A stretch of 64,000 nucleotides of DNA from positions 1 to 64,000 of the forward strand of contig JADNRX010000229.1 in the NCBI GenBank assembly GCA_015501595.1. Direction: 5' to 3'. The notes under the pieces were generated by a model, which saw nothing but the letters and a program-made list of their open reading frames with translations, had not been told where the DNA came from and did no database searches. Below are positions 45,421-57,398 of the stretch, piece after piece (position 1 is the stretch's first letter; every line of letters begins with the position of its first letter). The stretch is from Hymenopellis radicata. Lineage: Eukaryota; Basidiomycota; Agaricomycetes; Agaricales; Physalacriaceae. The translations under genes and the position numbers were made by a program.

Positions 45421-46270
45421 CCTCTCTCCTCGCTAGTTGACTTCTTGTAGTTAGATAGGACGACATATACACCTCAACGAAACCAGCAAGAAGTCTAGTG
45501 CTCTCTAAACCGGCTAATTAATTCGTGGGTGAGTCGGAGATGCGGCCCGGTGCACCGGGTGGTGGAACGATGAAACCGTCACATGACCATGACTCACACT
45601 CATTCAAAGCCACCAAGGCCATATTCGCGAGGCGTAAACAAGAAGCAAATTCCATAAATCAAACCTTTTACGATGTCTGTGAGCCGACGTCCCGAGCGAA
45701 GATCCCCACACCTCCGCCACGCAGCCCTCCTTCCACTGGCAAAAGAGGAATCCTCGGCCCCAATTTGGTCTTGGTTTCCGTCACCATGTCTTATTTACAT
45801 GCTTATCTTTAGCTTAGCTTGCTATTCGATTTCCACGGAGGCACCACCAAATCAATGTTACACATGATGCTTTTCTCGGTCTGTCGTTACATTGGAACGC
45901 GGCACTGGGCGCAGGACCACCCACCGAGGCATGATCCAAGTCTGTCTTCTGAATGGCAGGCGTCCGGAATAGATTTTGGTACCCGCCGCTGCTCGAGTAT
46001 AAAAACATGGATGTACGTATGACATCTTGGGGAAACTTGGATGAACTTTGCATCTTGCTGAAAGGCACGAACGTTCTCCTTCTTGGCAGTTCGTCCTCTG
46101 CATTCTTTCGGAGCAAGGATCCACACTGGATCCACGCTCACACAGTCCGTCAGCAGATGTTTTCGAGCGTCACCCTAGACCCCATGTCTCAACCTACACC
46201 GATCCGCCCCTCTCTCCCATTCTTATATCAGCCATGCTTGTCGTGTTGGAGACGTTGTCTGTAATGCTCC
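45421..46270. other. Intergenic, no supported gene
   Basis: Tail of similarity to the 58590-58830 region, then unassigned sequence. Overlapping frames on both strands have no family features. Confidence 0.4.
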
Positions 46271-47756
46271 ATGGCACTGGACGGTCATGACGCCGAACTT
46301 GTCGGATCGTACACCGGCACTTTCTTCTACGGTATGTCCTGTTCCCCAGTGGCGTGCATGCTAACGGAGTTTGAAAGGCGTATACCTGACGGTTGCTTTG
46401 CAGTGCAGCAAGTTGCTGTACGAAAGGCACAAAGCCCATCGTGGACATACCTATTTGACCGTTACGCACACGTCACTCTTTCTTTTGATCAGCGCAGTAA
46501 GTAGTACTTCCTGACTATAAAGTTTGCATCTTCTCATAGTACTTTGACAGCGGTGTATATGCGGCGCTGCACGAGCCATGAATGCTTGGAAGTATGCTAA
46601 CGTTAGTAGGGGCGTGATTGACACGGGAGGCTACTCATCACCAATGAGCCTAGTCGTCAACATTATTTATGTACTGGTCACCCTCATATCAGACGCGTTT
46701 CTGGTGAAGCCTTTCCTCGAATATTATTCTTTACGCGCTCATCGCTTTCACAGGTGTACCGCACTTCGATCGTATGGCATAACAGCCTTAGAATCCTGGC
46801 GATTCCTGTTGCGCTGTCTGTTGCCGATGCCGGTGAGCGCTGGGTCACTTATTATTCGTACGCGTATCTCACATACTGGCTTCTCTTCCTAGCGACCGGC
46901 GTTTGGTGGATATACTGTCTCGCTATCTTTGACGGAAGCCGAGCATTTCCCACTGATATCGTTGTGTCTGTGACCGTATTTCGCGCTTTGACCGCTGTGC
47001 TTAACGTTCTCTGCACCGGTGCGTTTTTTCGCGTCCTACCACACCCTTTCTCATGCATCATTCCTCCACAGGCCTCATTGCGTATCGAGTTTTGGGCATC
47101 AGCAGGAGGATGACTGTTGACAACTCCCTCACGCGCGCTGTTACTCTTGTTGTGGAATCAGGCAAGCGCTTTCATATTACTATCATCGCGTTCACAGTAA
47201 TCAATCGTTGCTCAGCTGCCGTGTCAACGTTCATTTCGCTTTGCCAAATCACGACCCTGACGGCCAAATCGTTTTCGATCTTCATCTTCACGGATATGGC
47301 GCGTAGTTCCTGTCATAACGCACTTTCATTCACTCATCGCCTTTTGTAGTCTGTTCCTGCTATTGTACGTCCCACCTTGCAACCCTTCAGATACTACTGA
47401 TCACAAAATCTTCCCTCACTGACAGGGCATCGTGGTACGTGTCTCATCGCCGCAACCTCGTCCAACAACTGTCTGACGTATGCCTTCAGTTTTCCTGCAT
47501 CATTGTACGAGTTAGTCAAGGGCGGAGTCTCGGCGACAGTTCCAGCAGTGGTATCACGTCCGAGCTTCGATGGAGTTCCCGTAGCCCTCCTCCCGAGCCA
47601 GCCGTCTCTCTTACCAACATCGCCCCACCGGACACGGTCGTGCTTAGGCAGACCAGTCGCGAAAACCTAAACCGCAGTACATCAACGATCATACGCGTCG
47701 CGCCTCCTCCTCCAGTGCCGGCCTTTGGCATAATCACTATGCAAGGTGAAACGTAA
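46271..47756 (+). CDS. Fungal seven-transmembrane receptor-like protein
   Basis: Exons 46271-46331, 46378-46496 and 46551-46703 keep phase: MALDGHDAELVGSYTGTFFY, GVYLTVALQCSKLLYERHKA, THTSLFLLISA, SLVVNIIYVLVTLISDAFL. The fourth starts at 46754 with VYRTSIVWHNSLRILAIPVA. Later parts: GVWWIYCLAIFDGSRAFPTD, a GT-AG intron (46983-47069 region), GLIAYRVLGISRRM and VVESG. The next intron begins GC (GCAAGC, 47160) rather than GT and ends CTCAG before CCGTGTCAACGTTC (ESAAVSTFISLC). The end is FSCIIVRVSQGRSLGD and a Ser/Pro-rich tail to 47756. This is the same broad family as the gene at 30559-31857. The region 47290-47440 is uncertain, so intactness is not proved. Confidence 0.65.
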
Positions 47757-47815
47757 CACACGTTCTTTCTCCTTTCTCTTTCTTTTTCTTTCTATTTATT
47801 GTATATCCTCGTTAT

Positions 47816-48003
47816 ATCCCCAGCCTGCTGGTGCAGCTATGCGTCGCTTGTACGACCCCCGTTACCCTTTTCGTTGGAGTCATTGTCATGATTCATTTCT
47901 TTACTCCATATCCATTATATCCCAGCCTGCTGTGCAGCTATACGTCGCTTGTACGACTACTACGACCCAAGTTACCCTTTTCGTTGTCAATGTCATGATT
48001 TAT
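47816..48003. repeat. Two-copy tandem repeat, ~110 bp unit
   Basis: ATATCCCCAGCCTGCTGGTG...GTTACCCTTTTCGTTGGAGT...TCATGATT recurs as ATATCCCAGCCTGCTGTG...GTTACCCTTTTCGTTG...TCATGATT, with small indels. Confidence 0.75.
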
Positions 48004-48589
48004 TTACGTTTTGGAGTCGACAGAACCGGAAGATTGAATTGCGTAGGCCACTCGATTGGAAATCCTATGACAGCTGGGAAGGAAGATGAAGCACAGTGGC
48101 GTTCTGGGACGCATCTGCACGCATACGAACCTCCTCCCAAAACAGGAATTTTCAGTCCAATTGTTCTGGGCTGCATCTAAATCTCGTCCTCGCGCGATCA
48201 TGTCTGTTTCTCCTTCTCTTGATCCTTCCCCCCGCGGATGGGAGCTCAAAGACATATTGTTCTTGGAGCCAAACGAATATAGTGGGAACACCTGAGACAG
48301 CGTCGCGGAGCCTTTGATCTCTCGCGGAAAGTATTATTCATCACCTTTCAGGAAGGATGGCAGATCAAACTGTGGCGCAAATTCAATGAAGCTAAGTAAA
48401 TCTTACACTTTCATAATCCCATGCGTTCATCAATGTAAGAGCTATATCCTCACGTTTGAAACTGTTGAACATACGGCCTTGCTGGGAAACCAGTGCATAG
48501 TACATCCTTCGATCCGAAAACTCAGGCTGTTCCTTTGTTTTGTACTACCGGGGCGTTGTTAGTGGACATTGTTACAGTGCAGTCAAGCA

Positions 48590-48775
48590 AGATTTTTATT
48601 CTCATACCATTTCGACAGTCAGTGGCGACGAATAGCCTGTGCACGTTGCTCATCCTGTATCGCAAAGTTGTGAGGATTTCCGGCGTTAAGTAGTGCAAGT
48701 TTAACTTGACGTACCATGGTATCATTGAGATCCTCGTTGAATCGGCTGCCTTGTATTCAGTCACCTATATGTGAG
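48590..48775 (+). pseudogene. 7TM receptor remnant
   Basis: Reads SVATNSLCTLLILYRKVVRI, then after a gap TYHGIIEILVESAALYSVTY followed by a stop. Both blocks align with MATNSLCTFLLLFRSMRFSD and TYRGIIEVLVESAAMYAAIY of the gene at 30559-31857. No complete flanking exons are seen, so this is a decayed paralog. Confidence 0.6.
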
Positions 48776-49079
48776 GTTTATGGGAGACTGATGGGAGAAC
48801 GAGCGATAATTGTTTTCAATACGCGACGGCGGCGATTGCCTTATATATTGATTTGACTCGTGTGAAACAACTTGAACAACAACTACCATCATCGCCAACG
48901 ACCATGAGGAATTCCACTGCTCAGTGCTGATATGCAGCCGCCGCCCGGCAATCCTGACATCGACGAGCAAGGCATGTAGGCAGGAGGCAGCCCAGCAAAG
49001 GTGTATGGTACGTGTTCGGTATGTGTTCTGCTGAGATTTGTTCGTCCTCATTTTATTGAGCCGCGTATGTACTACTAGT

Positions 49080-50037
49080 GCAATTCAGGCGTGTCTGCCA
49101 TCGTCCGTTTCCCGACATCTGCGGCCTTTCCATGTCGCGAGTCTGCGCGACGAACCCCTCACGGTGGCCAGGTGCAAACAATGATGATCGGATGAGCAGA
49201 AGAGCAAGAACGGCCGAGGTGCCGTTCGCTCGGCTCGATGTTCCCATCACCGAGACCTTCACAACCAAACACGACCACTACGCCTCTGGCGAACGCCTGT
49301 ACTCACATACATTCTAGGATCTTCATGTTCTACATCTCCCTAGTTCGGTGTCTTGAAGCCCCCATGTCGTCGCATCCCTTGATCCTTTCACCAGCTCTGT
49401 GACCAAGCATCGCGTCGCGTCGCCTGGCTTGTTGGGCCGAGGGTATCGCGTCTGCGCGGCCCCGTGTCGATTTGACTATCGCATTTGGAGGATGTTCTTT
49501 GCCCAGGCTCCGCCACGAGAGTCTAGCAGTGACGCTCTCCTTGCCGAGCCACACGCCTTCGGCGCATCTTTGCCCAGTTCTCATCTTCTCCGGATCCCTC
49601 CTGAACGTCGGGAAGCGGCACTGAGGGAAGGGGAAGATTGCTCTCACCATTCAATGCCTTGACCTGGCCACTGCCATCCCAAAAATCTCCCTCCGAACGC
49701 GTATATTTTCCGCTTTACGACGCAAACGCTGTGTGGAAAATGCTCTCCGTGAACGAGGATTATTATCGCCAGTGTCTGTAGAGCGCGTCCTGACAGCACC
49801 CCAGACCGGGTTGCTGCCTCCTCCGCCCCAGCAGCCTGGGACCGCCGCAACACGATGTTCAAACACAGACGTTCTCAGTTGTCGCTTCGGCGAGTGTTCC
49901 TGGCCCCAGAAGGCATCCAATCAAACAAGATTTATCGCCGTGCAACTCAAATCCATTGCCGGTTCGGACGCGCAGTTCATCGTCCCCGGCGTCGCTTTCA
50001 GGGCGAGCTCTTTCATCTGCGGCAGCCTCTCGAGTTG
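49080..50037. other. Unassigned region
   Basis: Frames on both strands overlap; none is convincing. 49180-49317 reads MSRRARTAEVPFARLDVPIT and could be the tail of the 7TM remnant. Confidence 0.3.
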
Positions 50038-50262
50038 AAAGTATTCACTCGGAAGAGGATGGCAGCTAAATTGGAGAAAATAGGTGACGATGAGAGTAGG
50101 ATGGGGGCGCATGCTGAGGATCATAAGAATGCGGAGGAGGAAGCAGCCGCAGATGAGGTTGATGGCGAAAACAAAGCTGCTGATGGTACGGAGAGGAAGC
50201 CGAGGAAGCTCGTCAAGGATGAACATCGCCGGACGGGTGGCGTGAAATTAAAAATATCTCCA
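50038..50262 (+). pseudogene. Probable ABC-transporter linker fragment
   Basis: VFTRKRMAAKLEKIGDDESR, MGAHAEDHKNAEEEA, then RKPRKLVKDEHRRTGGVKLK resembles the linker before the second membrane domain of basidiomycete ABCC-type transporters (KPRKLVEDE..TGGVKW in my memory of that family). Neither nucleotide-binding domain is present. Downstream sequence to about 50640 is broken by stops. I take this as a remnant. Confidence 0.45.
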
Positions 50263-50917
50263 GACCTCGTAAGACCGTTTTTTAATATTCTTTGTATGCC
50301 TACTGACGCGAGCTTCAGGTCGTACTTCATCTGTCAATCTTTCTGTTCTTGGTATTGTTTGACCATGGCTTACGTATCGTCGAGAAACTTTGGAGATCAA
50401 GGTTCGCCGGTTTACGCTCTGTTATGCGATAGATATTTGACTTGTGGGTGTAGGTCTGGGTGAACGGCAATTGGAAGTGCATCGTGTGGTTTTATTCAAG
50501 TGTGTTGAGGTCTTGAAGCTTGGCCTTGAGGCGCTTGGCAAGTCTTCGGATCTCCGGACCGTCAGATATCTTCGCCCTTATGTCTGGAGCGCAGACGGCT
50601 TTACGTCGACTGCATCGCTGCGTTGTCTTGCAGCGCATTAGCGCGCCGAGCTTCTTAAACCAAAAATATATATCGGCGTGTCGTCTTTAACCATGCTAGG
50701 ACTCGGCGCCCACGTTCGCTCCTCCTCAGTCCGTCCTGTCACCCGCGACAGCTCGTTGCTCGGGTCACCTAATAGCAAGACATTGTCTACGGCTCATTGT
50801 TCGACTCGAATGTCTCATCCTGGGTTCAACGTGACCGGGCGTTCACGCACATGCGCCAAAACGGGACTGATTCGCCCGTACTTCGTAGCTGGCGCCCGAC
50901 CACTTGCCTCGGGAAGT

Positions 50918-51057
50918 GAACACGTCGCCTTGGCTTGACAAGGCTTGATGTTCATGTGGTCTCGACGCCCGAACTGATTTCGTTTAGCGATGTGAACACA
51001 TTGCCTTGGCTGGATGAAAGCAGCCAAGCCTCCATGTTCATGTGTACTGGACGCCTC
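50918..51057 (+). promoter_or_regulatory. Duplicated promoter block of secreted-protein gene copy 2
   Basis: GAACACGTCGCCTTGGCT...ATGTTCATGTGGTCTCGACGCC (50918-50968) is followed by a second version GAACACATTGCCTTGGCT...CATGTTCATGTGTACTGGACGCC (50994-51055). The same block occurs once upstream of the paralog at 36592. Conserved and duplicated, it may be a regulator-binding module. Confidence 0.6.
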
Positions 51058-51084
51058 AGTCGGTCGAGCTGCCGTTACTCTCGG

Positions 51085-51092
51085 TATTTAAG
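51085..51092 (+). promoter_or_regulatory. TATA-like box of copy 2
   Basis: TATTTAAG, 69 bp upstream of the ATG; conserved with CATATTTAAG before copy 1. Confidence 0.6.
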
Positions 51093-51160
51093 CACTGAAC
51101 TGTTAGTCTGTCGACATCCTTCCCACTCCTCCGACAAGTCGACATCCCTTCTTTGCGACC

Positions 51161-51696
51161 ATGTTGGTCAACGTCCTCTCCGTCTTGGCTCTCTCCGCGA
51201 TCACTCTCGCAGCGCCGGCCGTACGGCGGGCGTCACTTGACCAAAGCCTGAAAGTGCGCGTTGTGGCCAGAGACTATGGTTACAAGGACTACAAGGAGAA
51301 GGAGTTCAAGGAGAAGGACGACAAAGACAAGGATTGCGATGAGAAGGACCGCAAGGACAAGGACCACAAGTTCAAGGAGACTTGGGTGGTACGCATATAA
51401 GCTTGCGCTTAACGTGTTTCCGCTAACGCCGGCGTATTCAGACTTGGGATGATAAGCACGATTGGAAGGACAAGCACGACGAGAAGGAGAAGTGCGATGA
51501 TGAGAAGGACGAGCACGACAAGAAAGAGAAGGAGAAGGAGAGGCACGACGAAAAGGAGAAGAACAAGGACAAGCACGATGAGAAGGAGAAGGACAAGCGC
51601 GACGGGAAGGATAAGCACCACTGGAAGGACAAGCACCACGGGAAGGACAAGCACCACGGGAAGGACAAGGACAAGCACGTCGACAATCGCTACTAG
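51161..51696 (+). CDS. Secreted Lys/Asp/His-rich protein, copy 2, intact
   Basis: Two exons, 51161-51388 and 51442-51696, 160 residues. Signal peptide MLVNVLSVLALSAITLAAP, then a chain of KEKEFKEKDDKDKDCDEKDR type. After the intron (GTACGC to TATTCAG): TWDDKHDWKDKHDEKEKCDD, repeated HDEKEK and KDKHHGKDKHHG units, ending HVDNRY. About half of the mature residues are Lys or Asp/Glu, with His clusters near the end and one Cys in each exon's repeat region. His/Asp-rich repeats could bind metal ions; that is inference. The paralog on the opposite strand at 35983-36592 is frameshifted, so this copy is probably the working one. Confidence 0.75.
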
Positions 51697-52409
51697 TCAT
51701 CATCCCTCTAACTTATATATATGTACCACGGGTTTCTTCCTCCTCTGGCATTTTACTTACTTGTATTTATTGGCATTGTTGTAGCGGGACCCACAGCAAT
51801 CAGTATGTCATCCTCCGCATTCATTTCAGTTTCCTCTTCATGCTCACGACCAAATTTAGCGCTCTCTATTGAAAACATCACATAGTAACTGCAGGTTGTT
51901 CATTCAGAGGTTGATGAGAGATGATACAGCCCCTCTTCTGTCCCGAACGAGATGTACCTTGCCATGGGCGATCCCCACAATAATACATTAGACGGGGATG
52001 AGTTTTCTTCAGGCCGATCAACTTGAAGCTGCGGCCGAGCAAGGGCGACGAGGGATTGGTGTTGTTAATTCATTGTCTTTTAAATTCGAGGATTATGGAA
52101 GTAGACATGGAATTTACGCCACAACAATCCTTAGAGGCAGAGGTGATCAACTGAAAAGAGCAGCATAATAACCTTCCAGAGCGCTCGCGCGACATTTGGA
52201 CAAGTCGTAACGATAGTGTACAGTTAATCTACTCTACTCGTTTCGCTAATCAAGAAAGTGTTCAGATCCAAAACACTTACATGCAGGCATCGCGAGATGC
52301 TCCTAGCGCAGCACATAGCTGTACTCAGGTAATTTGATTACGAAAGTAGTCTATTAGCCTTTAGGTGCATCTATGTTCAGTCCATATCATTGGTGCGGCC
52401 AGCTTGCTT
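51697..52409. other. Intergenic, no gene seen
   Basis: 3' regions of two convergent genes (secreted protein and Zn2Cys6 regulator). No coding signal. Confidence 0.5.
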
Positions 52410-54492
52410 CTACTCATGTAGATTCCGCCGGGTTTCCCAATACCAATAAAGCCGAGCGTCCCGCACTTTGATCAATTGATTGTCTATGTGATCATGAGAG
52501 CAAATCTACATGTCCGATAACATAACACTCACTGACAACAGGATAGCGAGCGCTCATTCTCTCCATCACCGCAAGCATGGACCCGAGAATGCGTAGAGGT
52601 TCATCGCGCGCTGAAGGCGGTGCTCCACGCATCGACGAGATTTCTTTAATCAGAATGTGGCATGAACGCGCCCAGATAATCTAATGAAGTTTTGTCAGCA
52701 AGCGAGGGTATGGAGACAAGCTAGACGCGTACCCCGATAATAGAGTCTATAACGGGGAGGTTTGGGACATCCACCATAAAGACGAGCACCTCGAGTGCCC
52801 TCATGCTCGCTGCTAGACGTCCACGAGAACCAGGGTTCTGTGCTACAAAGGGCGCGTGAAGAGAAATCATGGCGGCGTGGACGAGACTCTGAGTGACGAT
52901 ATCTCCAGCTGTGACCGGAGAGGGAGGATTGGCCAAGACGTTCTCGATTACCGTTTGCAAAGCGTTATAAGACGCAAAGAACTGTGAGGCCTGTTGTTGG
53001 CTCATACCTTCTGACTATGAATTAGTACCAGAAGTACACGTAGCTCGTAGACGCGTACCTGGTCTATACGTATATACGATTCGAGAAGCCTGTTCAAAGA
53101 GCACCGAGGCTTTGGCATGCAGCGCCAACGCCGAAGTCCCACTATCATGCTGATTTTCCAGGAAATTCTGTACGGTGCGGCTCGTTCTGAATTCACGCCG
53201 ACGGAAGACCTGTCAAAGATATTAGAAATGGGGTTGACAGAGAACAGCGTAAAGCCCTTACTTGGGCATAGCTTTCGATTTCGAGTGGCCAAGGAAGGTC
53301 GATTCTGGCTTCCGGTGAGGATGACGTGAACTGAAATGGCGACGGCGAACCCTCAACGGCGGCCCAGCAATTGCTCAGAATAAACACTGTCCAGAATCCA
53401 TTGATTCGCTCCCCTTCGTCTACTGCATCCGTCGGCGGGGGCAGTGATGTCACATCTAGAGGCTCGTCCACAGATTGTATCTTGTGCAAGTGTGAGCTCA
53501 ACACGAGGGAAACCGCAATGCTCGCGTGATACTTTCCTTCGAGAAAGCGTGATTGCCGATAAAAGTAATGGGACAGAAGAACTTCGGCCTGTATGGAATG
53601 CATCACTGCCTGCGGATGACCACTTGCCAATCCTTGGGCAGCATCACGAACTGCTAGTGCAAGGAAATTCGGCTCGTACGCGTTTGTGCCAGTGATATCG
53701 GAGAGATGCGACCCCCAGAGGAGAATGGCGTTCATCAGAGCGTCGAGGGGACGGACGCTAGGTTCTGGAGCGGAGAGAGCGCCGTAGAAGCGAGAGATAT
53801 TCAAGAAGAAACCGATCTCGTTGCTGTTTTGCAAAGCGGTCTGTATTCTGAATATACCGGTCAGTTCGTTCAGCAGACATAACCTCCGGAAGACTTACAA
53901 AGTGTAGTCCATCGAAGAGTCAGTAAGTCCCTGCGTTTTGTCAGCTCTGAAGATTTGGAAGCTTGGAATAGATTCCTTACCTCAGAGACACTTTGAGTTG
54001 TATCTACTCACAGGCATGTCAGAAGGGAGCCTCGCTGACCGTCGAAAGTACGTACCCACTTGAAGTTGGAGCGCATACGGCTGAGTAAGAGTAATGCCGC
54101 CTTCAGGATGCCAGGATCCTCCAACTGTTGAATTCGACTTTCGAGCATTGCAATCTGCTCCTCGAGAGCCTGTGTTCTAGTCAATCCGCCTCGTTCTGGA
54201 TATTCGCAGTCTCCGTATGATACGGAAGATGTACACGGCGTGCAGATAGGTTTCTTTCCATCGCATTTCTGCATGACGGGGATTGTCAACTTTGGGCCGG
54301 GCGGTTCCCCAATGAAGGATGGGCTTACAATTTTGCGACGCCTACATAAATGAGTAAGAAAAGGAGCCCAGTATTTGTTGAGCGTACTTACCTGCAATTC
54401 AGACACGCACCTCTGAAACTTGGAGGTTTGTTTGTCGTGGACGACGAGGTACCCTTTCTACTGCCAGACGGAGAAGACGAGGAGGAGGCCAT
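52410..54492 (-). CDS. Zn2Cys6 transcription factor
   Basis: Exons 54492-54392, 54341-54329 (a 13-nt microexon) and 54268-54056 join in phase to give MASSSSSPSGSRK..., then ACLNCRRRKIKCDGKKPICT and PCTSSVSYGDCEY, a full six-cysteine binuclear zinc cluster. A leucine-zipper-like linker follows (RTQALEEQIAMLESRIQQLE). Later exons hold the fungal-specific regulatory domain: FFLNISRFYGAL, DALMNAILLWGSHLS, RQSRFLEGKYHASIAVSLVL, GERINGFWTVFILSNCWAAV (53830-53230), then MSQQQASQFFASYNALQTVI (~53005), HILIKEISSMRGAPPSARDE (~52680) and a last exon ending ETRRNLHE at 52410. The exon around 53900-54010 is uncertain. Nuclear DNA-binding regulator; targets unknown. Confidence 0.85.
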
Positions 54493-55111
54493 ACTGAGAA
54501 GGTAAGGAGTAAGAACAGTGTGTGTCCATCTTAACGCTGCAGCGCCTTATATACTGTGTCCAGCCTCGACAGCTGATAACTGCTCGTTGGCCGGCGCCGG
54601 TGTATGTAGCTTTAGTGTAAGACAACTCGAGAATGACGAGTCATGTCTTTAACGGCGAAGAACGCGCGTAGGGAAATGATATGAGTCGATGCCCACCATC
54701 TCCAGTATTACCGCGACCGTTCCGGGTGGCCCAGAAGAAAACTCCACGTTCAACACCACCATTCTGCGAAGAAGATGGAAGAGGAGCGGATGCGTCGAAG
54801 AAAACGAAGTAATTACAGACTGCAGCTAGATTCAGAGTTCGTCTAGGGTAGTCCTGAGGAGGTCAATCGTCTCCGAAGAGGGCGGGACGACATTCAGTCG
54901 AGTCTGCCGAGGAGGCGCGTATATCTTGGTCCTTCACAAGTTGACTCGTATGTCGGTTATTGGAAGTAAGGCCGAACATCCAGATAATAAAAGTGACAAG
55001 GATGACCCGACATGCTGTGCGCTGGATAGTAAGCAACCGGGTAACCGCCCTGCTCTTCGACGGCTGTGAATGTCGTCCGTGGTGAGAGCCAACAGAGATC
55101 AACACCCGTCC
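54493..55111. other. Intergenic, no supported gene
   Basis: Promoter side of the Zn2Cys6 gene. A weak TATA-like TTATATACTG lies at 54546. No coding signal. Confidence 0.45.
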
Positions 55112-55225
55112 AAAAGCGGAACCTACCGGATTCAGGTTTTTCCTTCCCGCCTCGATCATGTTCGTCCTCCAACGCCAGCGAGGCATCCGAGCTTTCTTTC
55201 TCTCTTCAAACAAGCTTACAGAACC

Positions 55226-56155
55226 TGCCTTCGTCAGGTGGCCTCGCAGGCTCAGCCACTGACTGCGGCATTTCTTCCAGCTTGTTGGGCTGCGCCCCAA
55301 ACCCCCTTCAATTATACCTAAGTATTGATCGTATCTGCTCTTTAACACGGTAACCGTATAAGTATTAGTACAGTTTACGGGTACGGCTTTTATGGTTCTC
55401 ATAACTGTACTGTAAGGGCACTTTGGCATGCTCTTTACGGTACCGCTTTGTTACGGGTGCCTTATAACTTGCCAGGGAGGACTTGTAGCAACCTGACAGT
55501 CGTTGAGGCGGACAGTAGACACCCAGATGCCAGTGCAGTTCTCACGGGTCCAATTGGGAGGTCACGACAGACGACCACCCGTATACGGCTTGTATGGGTG
55601 CTAAAATCCATCCCGTATACCGTACTGTAAGGCCTCCGGACTCTGCACCATGGCCGTAACCGTATACGGTTGGTATACGGTACGGTGCGGAGCTGTCAGC
55701 CTGTACATGTTGGTGCTACACTCAGAGGAAATGGGACAGAAATATTCTGCGGGGCTGTTGAACATTTGACTGGGTAGGTGATAGCTGGAAATGGTGCTTG
55801 CGACATGAACTAACCTTATGATTTGATGCAGGAGAGAAGGACTTTTCATCATCTTGAGCTCAAACTGTATGTCAGCCTGAGCTACTATGTTTTCAATGTC
55901 ACCAAAGCTCTGTGGCGCAGAGGCAGCACAGGCCCATAGCCATGTCCATCTGTGCTCTCCATCGAATGGACACGGTGACCGGGTGAGTAGAAATACGTGT
56001 TGGCGCGGAGATGGCCGGGAAAGTCCCACGACCCGGCAAACGGCACAGGCGAAAAGCCGGTCGCACCGACGGGTCTGCTTAAGTAACATTACTTAGGTAA
56101 TTAAATGTGGCAGTGTAACTACCCGGCCCCGAGCTCTCTTTCTTAGTAGATATTT
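55226..56155. other. Insertion specific to copy B, rich in GTATACGG motifs
   Basis: Copy A passes directly from the sequence matched at 55225 to that matched at 56156. Within the extra ~930 bp, 55335-55690 repeats CCGTATAC/GTATACGG/ACTGTAAGG motifs in both orientations. I could not define terminal repeats, so the type of insertion is open. Confidence 0.55.
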
Positions 56156-57398
56156 GATGCCCCTTGTTGCATCAACCCAACGTACCCCCAGAACTTGTTC
56201 GTGACCGGATCTGTCCACTCGAGATATGATTTCCGACGTAGCCCTCTAGGGTGCGACCTCACTATGGGGCGCACTAGAAGGAAAGGCTCGCAATGATATA
56301 TTACTTTGAAGTGGGACCGATGCGTAACAAGGTCAGAAATTGTTCTCGCATTCTTTCCACTGACCAATTGATATCTGCCAGTGCGCATATCATCGAAGCC
56401 AGGACGCTGTTGTTCTCTTCAGCATTACATCCGCCACTACAAGTTGTCTGCTTTTTGCCTGCACTGCACGCGTAAACCCTCTGTACCAGTACTCCAACCA
56501 GCTGGTCAGAGCAATCGGTATGTTAATAACATCCCTTCTCCGTCGCGGTTAGGACGTGATAAGATGATGGCCGCTACGCGTATCACTAAAGTGGGGCCCA
56601 ATGCCCACTAACGTTTCGTGTGCAGTTCATGCTGTGGCGGTGTTTCGAACGCCGCCACCATGTCGCATTCAATCTCCATCCAGAAATAATCTGTGTCTAG
56701 ACTCTACCTGATCAACCCTCACTTGTTGTCGCCTCAGGGTATTGGCGATAGAAATCGACAATGCACAGAGGTCAACCCGCTGGGCCGTGATGCTTGATGA
56801 TACCTCGTGGGAGGCAGTGCAATCCCATGAACTACGATTCATGACACCGGCGCCGTCTGGGTCTCGAATGATGGGTGCGCTCGTCTTACCGTCTTTGTGT
56901 AACGCGGTCGCTCTTCCGTTGCATTAGTCAAACCCTCACCCGCAATTTAGCTCGTACCTCATCGCCTCTGGATCCGATCAACCTCATTGGCGCAGCACAC
57001 CATATCTGCCGTTTTCTCGAAAGTATTGCGCCGATGTGAACTGTCGAAGTAATACCTCTTGAGGTAACCTCAGAACTATTATTATATTTCGTACTGAATA
57101 AATTTACTCTGTGTAGTACAACAACCGTCCGTCCAGAAAATTGCGCCACACTTAACAGAACTGTCCAAACTTTGGGGCGCCATTTGCATATAACACCTGT
57201 CTGTGTTTGTTGCCATTGCATAAATGGTACCCCCGCCTTATCTGCGCAGTCGCGCGCTTTGACTGGCCGTTTATGGTGGGCCGATGCCATTGTTCGCTGT
57301 TTATGGAGTCACGTGACCAAATTCTGCCAACAAACGGGGCACTGGCCTTTGTTATCTCTTACCTTTATCCACGACCATACCCCTCGCCCTCATCCGCC

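Noticed and set aside
54863..55429. 188-codon minus frame
   Set aside because: It crosses the start of the duplicated segment and the motif-rich insertion; no family features, probably chance.
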